Shown piece after piece: positions 43,601 to 58,962 of a stretch of 64,000 nucleotides of DNA. The DNA lies in the NCBI RefSeq assembly GCF_032854445.1, contig NC_088295.1, positions 68,727,058-68,791,057 of the forward strand, in the 5' to 3' direction. Source of the stretch: Liolophura sinensis (taxonomy: Eukaryota > Mollusca > Polyplacophora > Chitonida > Chitonidae). The notes under the pieces are model-generated. The model worked only from the letters and a program-made list of their open reading frames with translations. It searched no databases and was not told the DNA's origin. The translations under genes and the position numbers were made by a program. Each line of letters starts with the position of its first letter. The first letter of the stretch is position 1.

Positions 43601-44356
43601 CATGCTACTTTGTACAGAAGTTTAATTCACACTTGTTACATGTACTTGATCTGTTGCAGTCTGCCAGCCTCACAGTTAAAAGGTCAAACTTTAAAGAACA
43701 TGGTTTTGAAAGTAGAGATGGTCATTTTCACCCATGTTGGACTTGTCGTCACAAACATTCTTGTTCTTTCTAATTTAGGTACAAAAACTGTCAAAGAATG
43801 AAATTTTGATGGTGAACATTGGATCATTATCCACTGGTGGGCGTGTGCTAGCTGTGAAGGCTGATTTGGCAAAGATTGGTCTGACAACGCCAGTGTGCAC
43901 AGAAATTGGGGAGAAGATTGCCCTGAGCAGGAGGGTGGAAAAACATTGGAGGTGAGGCCCAGTTCACGGTTTTGTCACGTTTAAATAGTCAGCACAAGGT
44001 GTGATTCATGGGATGCTACTGGGATGAATTCCTCAAGTCTAGTTTTGACCCAAGTCAGAATTTGAACATTGTGTGTGTTGGTGGGGAGTTGTTCGGGTCA
44101 CAACTGAATGTGGGTGGCATGGGGGGTGTTGGCAAAAACTTACCATTATTAAGTCAAGTTTAGACCACATGTTTTTATTTTGATGACATTGATAAGCTGG
44201 TAAGGGTTGTTTGCAAGATATTTTGTGGAAGAAAGTTATTACAAAGTTGTATGCCAAGTTTTATAATCTGTATGTGTTAATTTTGATTACAGATTGATTG
44301 GATGGGGACAGATTCGCCGTGGAGTGACTGTTAAGCCTGCCGGGCCGGACGAGTGA
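34667..44356 (+). CDS. EIF2S3: Translation initiation factor eIF2, gamma subunit
   Basis: The GTPase subunit of eIF2, which carries initiator Met-tRNA to the 40S ribosome. Eleven exons with phases all matching: 34667-34732, 38880-38943, 39214-39275, 39493-39558, 40151-40272, 40619-40713, 41540-41698, 42213-42587, 42974-43143, 43779-43951 and 44293-44356. The product is 471 residues (human 472), highly similar throughout. GTPase motifs: GHVAHGKST (47-55), DCPGHD (133-138) and NKID (189-192). A cysteine-rich zinc knuckle sits at about 90-119 ([16 protein letters not shown]). Domain II/III landmarks include [17 protein letters not shown] and [14 protein letters not shown], with the C-terminus [13 protein letters not shown]. 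The first intron is about 4.1 kb and holds a foldback element and a SINE; the other introns are shorter. The ATG is favoured by [19 protein letters not shown], matching the animal N-terminus. Confidence 0.97.
35250..36075. repeat. Foldback element with GAGGTGTA-type subterminal repeats
   Basis: The left end ACCCTGATAAGG..CTTGAGG (35250-35278) is matched in reverse by CCTCAAG..TTATAAGG..CAGGGT (36042-36075). Inside, degenerate GAGGTRTAYC words repeat many times on the plus strand in the left and middle part. They flip to TACACCTC near the right end (36001-36030). It is interrupted by a family A SINE. The pattern suggests a non-autonomous DNA element with subterminal repeats; the family was not identified. 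Confidence 0.6.
35576..35790 (+). mobile_element. SINE family A, near full length
   Basis: CTCACCAATGCGGTCGCTGTG, the B-box-like GAGTTCAAGTCC, GGCTTCCTCTCCGGCCGTACG, and the tail CACCAATCAAATAAATC: one of the best preserved copies. It lies within the foldback element in EIF2S3 intron 1. Its outermost tRNA head is truncated. Confidence 0.93.
37975..38055 (-). mobile_element. SINE family A tail fragment
   Basis: A TTTATTTATTTATTTATT run followed by AGGTGTTCAATGCTGTTCTC and TTCACTCCTATCATG, in family A order, reverse orientation. Confidence 0.65.
39327..39371 (+). mobile_element. SINE family A 3' end
   Basis: GAAATATTCTTGAGTACAGC, then GTAATACAACAATCAATAAATC: only the tail remains. It lies in an EIF2S3 intron. 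Confidence 0.75.
40505..40560 (+). mobile_element. SINE family A 3' end
   Basis: GAATGAAAAATTCTTTAGTA, then TGGCATTAAACGACGATTAAATAAATAAA. Only the tail remains. Confidence 0.65.
40828..40905 (+). mobile_element. SINE family A core fragment
   Basis: GCTGTACGTGGGAAGGTCTT, CAACCTGCGGAAGGTCATGG and CCCTGGGCTCTGCCC: the family A centre in forward orientation, without head or tail. Confidence 0.8.
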
Positions 44357-44374
44357 TCTCAGGCTACAAAAAGA

Positions 44375-44380
44375 AATAAA
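44375..44380 (+). promoter_or_regulatory. Candidate poly(A) signal of EIF2S3
   Basis: AATAAA 19 bases after the stop codon. It is the first such signal downstream and would give a very short 3' UTR. Confidence 0.5.
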
Positions 44381-47300
44381 AACAAGTATAATTTAAGTAC
44401 ATTTTAATCAGTACTCAACATGTTAAAGGAACAACAGGACAGCTCTTTATGTTTAGTGTACATGTAATTGTACAATTAACAAATTCTCTTAAGTACCTAT
44501 TGGTCAGTTTCACTATCAGGGGAACGTGTTAACTGTAAACTACAAAGCAGTCTTCCCCCAAGACGATGCAGCTGCATCTTGCAATCCTCACTGCAAAGAA
44601 GGAAAAAAAGAGCCACTATCCTTGTGTGGCTTCTGGGGAGTGTTTGTTATCTAGGTTCTATCCATGAAATGTCTGCAAAATCAATCTGACTTTTGAGTTA
44701 ATCCACACAAATAAGTGTTACGGAAAACACAGATACGTGTTGAAGTGAAACTTGTAATCTGCCTTTTTTTTTTTGAAGGCATATCTTGATTATGAAGGAG
44801 ACCTCAGAAATAAAATTTCTAAAACAATGAAACCATTTTGTTCTTTTTCTTTTCTCATGAACCATTGTCAGAAGAGAAAAAAAAAAGCCCACATCTTAAT
44901 TTGTAATTTTAATTTATTCACAATGCAGTACAAGAACATAATTGTACACAAATATTTGCATCACCATAAAGTTACAATGAGCAGAATTATAAGGCACCGC
45001 CGTGTTTAGTGCACGTCTGATTATCACGGTTACGCACCAGCACACCAACTGACAATTCCAGGAACCAAACCAGCAGGGGACGGTCTGAATGTATGATCCT
45101 CCCTTTCACGTAGCATAACACCAAGGACCATGGCAAGTTTTTTTTCACATGGAGCTCAAGTTACGACCAAACAGTGTTGAGACAATCGTCTAACATGCTT
45201 GCTGGTGAGTTTTGCATTTAAGGAAACTAGATGGCGACTACCGGTACTGCGATTTTTCTGGTTGGAGTTCATATGGAACACTTTCTAATTTCGGTCAAGC
45301 AAGAAATAATACATGTAGATCTGATTTTGTTTGGAGTATGAATGGAACCTTGTCCAATTGTGAAAGGTAATGTACATATACACCAAGCTCGTTATGGAAT
45401 GACCGCTGCTTTCAGCGTCTGATTAATTTCGTATCAGAAAAACATACTTGGCATTAGAAGTACATGTATAATCTGATGGCCTTCATTTGTTTCTGTCAAC
45501 TTCAGCTGAAATACAGTAGTACTTATGTAATACTACAACATTTACACTTTGTGTCAGAAGAAAACTACTAGATACTCTTGTGGAATCACAATTACAACTA
45601 GGCGTATCTTGCCGCCTCTGCATCGGTGAGACGTCTCTAACTTGATTAAACGTAAATGGATGACGCGGCACTAGATTAATGATAACACAAGTAACTTTCA
45701 GTCGCACTTCAAAAAAAACATCCTGCTCCAATTCACCTTATTAGTAACCTTTAAACATAATTCACATTTCACATAGTGGAAGTTATCAAAATGTGACTTA
45801 ACAGATTGCATTTCACAAAAGTACATGTAACCTTAAAATAATAATGAATGCGATCCATGCAGTAACTGGCTATTAAAAGCAATACTTCTCAAGAGTTTCC
45901 CATCAAATCAAAGGGGAAGGAATATTTATACACCTACTGATTCATGGATTTGGTGACTATCATTACCTCCTTTGCTGACAGACATGGTCCATTCCAGAAT
46001 GTTGCGTCCACGAACACAATGACAGTCACACTCCTTACAACGCATCCGTCGCACACTGCATTCAATTTACATCACTGCCACTACTAGCAAATTTTGCAAA
46101 AAATCTGGAACAACCTTGGGATCACTGGGGTCAGGGTGATGACGCAGGAAGTGTTGTCAGAAAATGAAAAAAAAATCTGCCTCAACCATTGTTTCTAATA
46201 ATATTTTATACACATGAATTCCCTTTCAAAGTAGTGATGTAAAGCAAATGTAGAGAGTGATGCATGCGCTGTAATAAGTAGGAATGACAGCTAAAAGTGC
46301 TGGTGTTCAACTATGCCTGCGCAAAGGCTTGCGCACAGTTCTCAGATGCACTGTGGAAGTAACTGTAATCACATAGTTGTGTAATCAAGGGCCAAACTAG
46401 TGTAAATTTGTCCGACTTAAGCTTATGCGCAGATGAATAAATGCTTATTGATACCTGCATGCCTTAAGCAAGGGCAAACAATTTATATTTGTCATCTTCA
46501 TGTATAAACTATAATACATAAAATTCTAAAATAAGATGGGTCTACTCCTTGCTCAATGTTGACGGCTTCACCCAGGGTATGCCATGTCACATGATACTTC
46601 ACAACATCAATGGGCCTTGTTTCCTAATTGTACTAATGGCCAGGTTGTGCAGAAATACAAATCCTATCTCAAAAGTCAACGATCTTACCCCAGGCCCCTA
46701 CCTTCCCTCTCCTAGGGTAAATCATAGCGTAAATTAATAACAATAATATCCAAAAATGCAATGAATTGATGGCTAAATTGTCTAAGTTTAACCCAAGACA
46801 TGCGTTATGAATGATCAGTTATCATAGAAAAATAGCAATTAATTGGTCCCATTCAATTATACAAATCTGAATGCAACTGCAACATGTAAATGTAGAGAAT
46901 TATAACCTGCTCATATTACATAATGTGCCTGTATTGAATTCTTGCTAAAATTCTTAACCTCTACATTAACACTGAGCTTCTAAATTCCAAAACCATTAGC
47001 AAGATGAAGACATTTTCGAAAATAACGTCTTGATTATTTCCTATGAAGCATTTTTGAGCTTAACTGACGTTTTCTCACTCAGGAAAGGATGCAACAGTAA
47101 CTCGTTAAAATATCTACACTCATTATTTTGGAGTGAAATCATACTGCTTTCGTAGATTCAGAAAATGACCAACTCTTCATACAATATACATGTAAAAGGG
47201 ATGGTTTACAACATCAACCCTGATTTCTGAAGCACCCTCTGTAAATATAAAACATACAAGAAGAAACTTTGCTTTGATTTTACAAAATAGTCTCTGTAAA

Positions 47301-47772
47301 TTTAGTTTCCCCTTGAAGAAATTTAGGATTTAATGCAGTCATTACAAAAATATTTAGAGCTAACGTGGACAGTGGATTAAGCATGTAATCCTGAGATGAG
47401 TAAAAAATAAATGAAAGTAAAATACATGTTTGATGTATCAAGTTGCTGAACAAATATATATGAATTTATGTCATTCACCACAAAAATATATGTACACACT
47501 GAAACACAACAGGGACAAACCTGTAACAATTTACAAGTATATACTTTGTACACTTATAATTTACACCGGAAACTATCCATACACTCCAAACCAGCACTAA
47601 TTCCATGTGTATGTCCAATCCTTCTGGTCTCTTCAGTCAACCAATCTGATATTGACTGATGTTAATTTATAAACAGCTCTTCCTAAAATTGAACACAGTG
47701 ACTTAGAGTATCAAATCATGCAGAATTAGTCAGACAGTTTTTGTAGAACTTTCTTGGCGAACAGCTGGCCAC
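44381..47772. other. Convergent 3' region, no coding exon seen
   Basis: About 3.4 kb between the convergent EIF2S3 and SFT2D2 genes. It is AT-rich with many short random frames and no recognisable exon, RNA gene or SINE. TTTATT (AATAAA on the minus strand) near 44913 could end a long SFT2D2 3' UTR, but this is a guess. Confidence 0.45.
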
Positions 47773-51190
<3,418 letters not shown>

Positions 51191-52654
51191 TATTAGACAC
51201 TTGTCCCCGTTTAACTTCTAAATATTATCCTCGTTTCCTCCTTTCCATCTGCCACCGCTGTCACCGAATTAGCTGCGCGCGCAACAGGTCTGTAGTAAAA
51301 CTCTGAACAGGCAAGAGTCCGGAAAATGTATATGTGAATGACGTCAGATGACTTCTTTAGATAGTCACGGGCTTCTCTCTAACAGAATTCAGAGCTCGTC
51401 ATTTATAAATTTGCCATGCCTTATGTTTTTGTGAGCATAACATTCAAACAAAGCCAGTAAAGTAAGTGTTCTATTGCAATTTTTGCATAATGTTGCGGAT
51501 GTATTATAATGATAATAATGACTGATATTTTTTGTCCATTTTTTTCTTAATGACTGAATTATAATATGCGACCCTTTTTTGGAAATCGTGCCAGATCAAG
51601 GGTAAACAGAAAATGATTACATTGATTTATGATGCATCCTGAAATGGAATTATTTAGAACTCCAAAACGTATCATGACTCTATTGTGTTATTTGCTTGAA
51701 TTAAATATTATAGGGAGGCCTACAGCTTAACATGTATGGACTATATCCAATTAAATTATAAGACAGGGTGATATCAGAACTGAATTTAGCCAGTTTGTTG
51801 GGGATTGTCGCTCATTTGTTATCAATATGTAGGTTTCTCCATATTGAGTTATCTACCCTGACTGGTGGATCTATAAATAGGTCAGTGGTAGTGACGACAC
51901 AAATCTGTTTATAGCCTGCACAGGCTGGGTTTGTTTACGTATGCAGACCGTTTGACAGATCTAGGCCCGAGCAGATGTAAACCCAGTTTGTGCCTAGTTC
52001 CTTCAGTTTTCATCGGCAGTATTTACAGAAAGGTAACTCTGCCATTTTCGTGTGTGTGTTAGAACCTTTACATGGATAACTTTTCAGTGTTTTGTCGCAC
52101 AATATACATATGTGTAATGTATAAATTCGTGGTCTTAGCCCTTTTTCTCAGTATTAATATGCGATCTATCTCAGCTGGTTTCCGCCATTGCTCGAACAGA
52201 GGGTCGTGTGCAGAAGGTCAATCCGCTCTGTTCATGGGCATCTGCGTCCAGAGGTTGCAGTATAAATTTGCATATATACATATTTAAACGTTTGGCCCTA
52301 GTGGTGGGTGGGTATGTAATCACTGCACTGTACCGAATGTGTGTGATACTTATTATTGTAAGCTTTATGGTTCAGACATGCCATCGCTTATTTTTTTCCA
52401 GCTATGTTTAGGCCTATTGTTGTATGTTGGGACATTGCCAGCTATTTTAGTTTTATGTAAAAAATCATATTGTTATAATATATAAAGCTTGTGCATAGAA
52501 TAATGTTTCATTTATTGGTATTTGTGATAGATTTTGCATGTAATTTCGCGGAGATGAGAAGTATTAATTTTTTTACAAGTATGTTACCATACACAGACAT
52601 ATTATTAATAGCATTGACTGTGCGCTTAATTGCCAATAAATCAAAGAAAGACTG

Positions 52655-52703
<49 letters not shown>

Positions 52704-53757
52704 ATATATATGTGTGTGTGCATGTGAGTGTCACGATGTTAATATATTGAAAGATTGTGTAGTGATTGGAAATGGTTAAACTGTAAAAGTGGCATAATGC
52801 TCGTATGATAAAGACCAGTTAGCACTGCAGTTTAGAAAAATGAATGTACATGTATCCAGATAGTCATATTTAGCTTTATTTCTCACGCAAAAAGAGAAAT
52901 CTTTCAAAATGTTTTGTATCATGGATAAGGTCTTGGGAATGAGTGGCAATTTATAGATGTTCCTTGGTTCTTGATTCTCTGTAAATAGCTATTATGCTGA
53001 ATTGGGTTGCCCATTTTTGAGGATGTTCATAGAATCTGGATTCAGCATTTGTGTTCAGAGGTTTATATGTATTATATTTTATTAGTTCCTGTTACAAAGC
53101 ATCATGTATATATACATGGCTAGACATGTCATTGGTTGTTGGAAACATTGTTATTCAACGGGGTCATCTTCAGCACGATTTGTCTTCATTTGTAGGCCTT
53201 TACACAGACGGGCTCAGATAACTGTGTTATTGTCAGTTGGTACATATTACGTATTATGTACAGGTATATAGGCTTGTGCCATATGCATGACTGCCTTTTC
53301 GCTGTCCAACCTCAGACAAAGGAAAATAGGATGTGTGGCATCTTCGACTCTAAGAATAGAACATTCAAGAAATTGAACAAAAAAAAACTACACCCAGTAT
53401 TTGTCATGAGCACAGTATATAAAAGGTTATGTTGAATGTAAACTATTTGTGTGTGTGTTTTTAGAAATCACCAGTTTTTGTACATAACTCTAATACTGAC
53501 ATTATTGCTGTTAAACACGGGACCTGAAGCTGTATACTTTTGTTTCATGACACATTGACCATGCATTCTGTAGTAGTTCATATAATATTACTGTTCCGAG
53601 CTTATAGAGCCATTGAGCACGCATGATCTATAGACGTGATTACATTTCTATGTAAGCATGTTCCTATGCATGAACATATAGTTTGCCTACACAATATACC
53701 TATTAACTGAACTTATCATGTGACAGCTTTTTGATCTGAAAGTCATATCTATTACAG
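51191..53757. other. Intergenic between SFT2D2 and the KCTD-like gene
   Basis: No coding exon was seen. It holds the two divergent promoters. A donor-like AAAGGTAACT at 52028-52037 could end an untranslated first exon of the downstream gene, but this is weak. A TA/TG microsatellite lies at 52659-52730. Confidence 0.45.
52659..52730. repeat. TA/TG microsatellite
   Basis: About 15 TA units followed by TG units, a short TA block and more TG units. Alternating purine-pyrimidine throughout. Confidence 0.97.
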
Positions 53758-53797
53758 ACTGCAAAAGGCACCAAAGAAGCAAAATTATCGCAAAGAC

Positions 53798-56700
53798 ATG
53801 TTCCCGAACAATTTCCCTCCCAATGGGTATCCAGGAGGGTTCGACCCATCCCAGCAGCCACACGCTCAGCCCCCACTAGTGTACCACTTCCGTGGTCTCC
53901 ACATCGATGACTCTGGGCCGCACAGGTTAGGTAGAAGTGCCTTTGTCATGCGCAGACAACCACAACGTGATAACAGGGTTCAGCAATACAACCCACCGCC
54001 TAACTGGGAACGGCGGATGGTTTCAGGAAACCGATCTCCTCGGCTGTTACGAGACAACGAACGTCTCTGCTTCATTTGTGGGGAAGTGCTTCAAAATTCT
54101 GTGGAACCAGGGGTCCACCTTTGCCCTGGCCCAAGAAACACACGCCCGAATCAAAGCAACCAATCTCGGGCAAGTTCCCCGCGAGAAGATCTTGATGTGC
54201 GCCACCTGGCGGAGATGCTGGAGAGTCTCCGAAAGGCGCTTAAGAACACTGCGGCCATCCAGACCTTGGGCTCTTGTGTCAAGAACCTTGATGTACACAC
54301 TAAAACTATAGGTATTTTGTATTGAATAAGTTTTCGCTACTTGATTTTTTCACATAAACTTAAGACCAAGGTAGCATGGTGTAAAGCTGCTCATGCAAAA
54401 ATTGTAAGGACACTATCTAAAAGAGTGAAGTTTTGAAGTAATTTTTATGATCGAACAGCTTCAATGGAGGCTATTGCAGTGACATGAACTATTTTTTAAC
54501 CGAACCTTTTTGCAGATAAGGAGCTGGAGAAGCTCCAGAAGGACTACTGCAACCAAACTGACCTGACATCTCGGAGAATCCACCGTTGTATGGTGACGGT
54601 GAGACAGAACATGGCGGCCTGGAGGGTTCTGGTGCAGAAAGCGGCCGAAGAGACACAGAGACGAGAGGCCCTCGCCGGCGAGAAGGACAAGAGCCTGTGT
54701 CTCAGGGAGAAAGAGATTCAGCAAGAAAAACTGGACAGTGAGGCAGAAATAAAACGTCAGATGCAGGAATTGGAGGACGAGAAGCAGAGGCTATCAGAAC
54801 TGCACGAAACACAAAAGGTATACGACCTACGTTTGTTTTCAAAGATGACTTTGCAAATCGGCTACAGTGAATTATTGTCCAAACTCATACTACAGTATGC
54901 AACAGGTGTGTTGGACTGTAACTCACAGTACATACAAAATCTAGGATATAAAAGGATGAAGAGAAAACACGTTACGTGGACGTCATTTAGTCTTGACAAG
55001 GACAGATGTTGGCTTTCGGTTCGGAGATATGTTGATAAAAATATGTTATGTGGGCTTTCGGCTGGGAAGTAGTGTTCAATGACGAGCGCGTATATATAGG
55101 GCACAAATCGTAATCCAAATGATGTTCTACGTCTTAAAATGTGTTAAGTGAAACAAAACTGCAGCCTGTAAATAACTCCCTTAGAACTTCACCGTCATGG
55201 TACACAGCATAAGAACTTTGGGACGTAATTTTGTCATTTTGTTGGGATTATATAAATGCTAACTGTACATGGTAACTTCGTTGGAATATGATTTCTTTTA
55301 CTCAGTCCATTTGCGTTTTCCTCTAAACTATGAAATATCGTACACGGAAATGGTGGGATGGTAGAACTGGTATAGTTAACTATACAAATATATAGTCCAA
55401 GGTAAGGCAGGTAAGTATAGTCTTTTAACCGTTCTGAATTATCAAAGTATCAATTAGGATCACTTTTACACAAAATAATCAAAGAGCACTGGCATATTTC
55501 TGAATAACGCTATAAAGGGTTTCCACAAATTGTAAAAGTGTTTTTTTTCCTTTGTGCAAATTTGGGCATTAAAAATTAATTTAGCAAACCACACTCACAC
55601 AAGCTTAGGTGTCGCGCCTGTAAAAGCTGTTGCTACTTGGTCAGATACCATCCATACATACTTATTTCAAGTCTCCTGAGTTCAAATCACATGATATTCA
55701 CATAAAGGATACATTAATTAATCTCGCTTTTCGAGAGCTGATGGAAAACTAGGATTCCGTTGGTGACTCTGTACAGACCGCAGTAGCAATAGCCGGTTGA
55801 ATGGACCGTACAGCCGCGAATCAAACAGGGCAGTGTGTGAATGAGCTGTTTTAATGTTTCCAACCACTTTTCTCCAAAGAGCCAGTTTTTGAAAGATTTC
55901 AAGTAAGGATTTATCGAGACTTCCTCTGCCACTGATGGGAAAAATAAGGCCTTTTCCACTTCGACTTAGTTTATTGTGACACAAAACATTAAATCGAGTC
56001 TAAACTCCATAACATCTTGAAAAACCTTTATTCACAACTAGCTCTATGAGGCTATATGCAGAGACTGTTTACGGTTGTTTTACGAAATATAAACCTATTG
56101 GGCACAATCATAGGTTTCCAGCCGATGGTACATGTACTTCATGTAAGTCCAAAAAAGTATTAGAGTCAAATACGACCCATGGACTATAGAAATTATGTTT
56201 CGTTCTGTGTCAGGGTGGGGGAGCTTGATGGCATCCGATTCCGTATTAGCTGAGACCGTACAATACAGAGTCTTTCAAGATCGTACGGAAATCGTAGAGT
56301 AGGAGAAGGAAAGGCCTGGCCGTGTCAGTGGAGGAGTTGATGTAAAATTAGAACTGTTCTACATGTAATTGATGCTGTCACTTAACTATGTTTACGTTGG
56401 TAGGATACAGGAGGAGGGTAACAATTGTTAAACCCATATAATTGCCCATAAGTCAACATTGACCCTGTCACCATGTTAGGGCAATAGACTTCCGTGGAGA
56501 CGACGAAGAATCCGCTAGCTTACAACAACAGAGGCAGTTTAATTGCCAGATGTCACCGGGCTTTTGTATGGTGGAAGGTAAAAACTGTATTGAACGAAAC
56601 GGGATCATCATTCGGTTTCATGTAGTTCTTGTGTGGACGCTGGGTGTAGTAGCGTATGCAAGGCGACTGATCATTGGCTGAATGCTGTTTAGTTGATATG

Positions 56701-57418
56701 TTCCTTTAACCTTGGCGCTTGTACTCCGAGGTGGTGTTTGGGGTACAACCCGTATTGTCGGTCAACTTCATCAAGACATCATACATAATCTTGTAATTCA
56801 TTCATTTCCAAACCCTCCTAACACTGTTTCGGTTTCTTAAAGCGATTTCAGGGAAACTCACATAACTGTTCATGGAAAAACAGTAAGTGATTCGTTAACT
56901 ACATGGTTATTGTATGAGAAGCATGGGTTCTGAACATTGTTTAAGGCAACAGTAAATCAAGGAGATCTTTCCACTTATAACTACCGGTATCATTTAAAAT
57001 TATTTTTGTCTTTAAAGCATAAAGCACAAAATTCAAATACTATCATCAATGTATCACCTTCCTTGTATACATTTGAACACTTCTCATTCTTCTAATATCG
57101 TTTCATCTGCAGGGTCGTATCAAGCTAGACGTGGGTGGAAAGATCTTTACCACTTCCTTATCCACTCTAACCAAAGACCCGGACTCGATGTTGGCTGCCA
57201 TGTTTAGTGGGCGTCACGAGATCGTGAAAGAACGAGATGGCTGTGTGTTCATTGACCGTGACGGCACCAACTTCCGCTTCATTCTGAATTACCTGAGGGA
57301 CGGCATGCAAGCGCTCACAGCTCTGCCCAAGAGTCGCCAGAGTCTCCGTGAGCTTCGAAACGAGGCGGTCTATTATCAGCTGTTCGGTCTGGTGCAAAAA
57401 ATCGAGAAGTTAATTTAA
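53798..57418 (+). CDS. BTB/T1 (KCTD-type) domain protein with coiled coil
   Basis: Three exons with matching phases: up to 54311, 54516-54817 and 57113-57418. They give 373 residues from the ATG at 53798. The exon begins after an acceptor at 53757 and its frame stays open to that edge (LQKAPKKQNYRKD before the Met), so coding may begin further upstream. The N-terminus is Pro/Asn/Gln-rich and probably disordered. A small CFIC..HLC cluster (C91, C94, H107, C109) could bind zinc. A charged coiled coil follows in exon 2 (about 230-272). The last exon is a BTB/T1 domain (IKLDVGGKIFTTSLSTLTKD; RDGTNFRFILNYLRDG) that runs to the C-terminus, as in KCTD proteins, which usually serve as oligomeric cullin-3 adaptors. 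Most KCTD proteins have BTB near the N-terminus, so this layout is unusual. The closest family member was not determined. Confidence 0.82.
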
Positions 57419-58962
57419 TAGTTGACTTCTAGTGCTGCGTACAAATGAAATGCGCTTGTAAGAGCTCAGATGTACGATAAGAATACGTTTAAACCAGGGA
57501 ACTACATTGACATTCTTGTTCAGGAGCTTCGGCGTGTTTCCTTATTCGATTCGAAACCGATGGTCAGACAGTGATAGTTTGAGGGAAGTTTGGGTGTAAT
57601 CTTTCACTTATTGGATCAGCAAATATGACCAGAATGTTTTTTGTACCCATATATGTGCACAGATTCACAATCATTCATTTGGGTTGTGTTTCATGAAATA
57701 ATTTTCCACAGGAAAACGGTCATAATACTTTAAATGGAGGATAAAGGGGAACATTTGAATTAGAAAATTAACAATGGTTGTTGACAATATGTTATATACA
57801 GTTTATGTTATATACTCTATTGTTACTTATTTCACACTGTTCCAGGCTGTGTATTTCATTTCTTACGCATGTTGCTTATCTGATAGTAATTTACACTAGT
57901 GTTTACATTATTCTTCTCTGGGTATGTACATGTATACATGGCTTGTTTAATACATGTGTTACAAATAGAACTTGACATGTGTGTTGTTGTTGTTTTTGTT
58001 TGTTTGTTTGTTTGTTTTTTGCAAGATAAGGGGCAAATATAGATGGTTATTGTTCTCAGGGAAACCCACTATGAAACAATTCGGTCCATGCAAGCGGTGG
58101 ACTTTTGTCCCTTTCAGTATTGCGTCAATGGTTCTGTTATAGTTGTTCTCATAAGAATGTTGCAACTGGCGAAGGCCGATGGCTTACTCTGGATACTCTC
58201 GTTTTCTGCACTCATAATCCTGATTGCCGTCACATAAGTGGAAAATTCCTCAGCGCGGCGTTACACACCAAGCAAATAGATAAATAAATATCGAAAGAAA
58301 CATCATTACATCAATGATTGGCGTTTACATACCTGGCTGAAGAATATATCACTGTATATACACTTGCAGTGAACCTTATGGTTGAAAGAAACCACCTTTT
58401 CTTACATACTCGTTAAACCTCTCAGCTTGAGAATGCAGCCTTGTGAACTTTGTGGTGGAGGATGATTGGGGACACGGGCTTTTATGACCTTCAAAGAGCC
58501 TCTCTTCAGCGAGACCGATTCCTCCAACATCCCCTTGAGGTTTATATGAATGTCAACCACAAGTATGAGTAAAAATTCATTATTTTAAAGAAAACACAAC
58601 TGAAAAACAAACAGAAAACTCTTTTATACGGGAACGATCCTTTCATTGTAATGACATGGGAAGGTCATAATCTGGATAGTACATATTGATGACAGGAATG
58701 TAAACATTCATAACCATCTGGCATAACAATGTACCATAAGAGCAAAAGCAAAACTGACGACTTGGTGTAAAATGTCTTTAAGGCCCTTGTTCAGACGTTG
58801 CGAAACCTATCCTGTGTACAGATTGGTAAATATACACTGCTTTAAAATGGTTCACATGCTTTCTTATGTTGCAGAATAGCTGCAGGTATTAGCTTAAATA
58901 TTGTATGGTCTGGTATATTGGCGAGTATCCTCCGTTCGTTTGGATATATTCTAATATATTCA
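57419..58962. other. Convergent 3' region, no coding exon seen
   Basis: Between the convergent KCTD-like and discoidin genes. Apart from one SINE piece nothing was recognised. It includes a (TTTG)n run near 57998-58018. Confidence 0.5.
58205..58290 (+). mobile_element. SINE family A 3' end
   Basis: CATAATCCTGATTGCCGTCA, TAAGTGGAAAATTCCTCAGC and AAGCAAATAGATAAATAAAT: a diverged tail half. Confidence 0.72.

Noticed and set aside
51900-51990. Imperfect hairpin around GGCTGGGTTTG and AAACCCAGTTTGTGCC
   Set aside because: The pairing is short with several mismatches and no sign of a non-coding RNA gene or conserved context.
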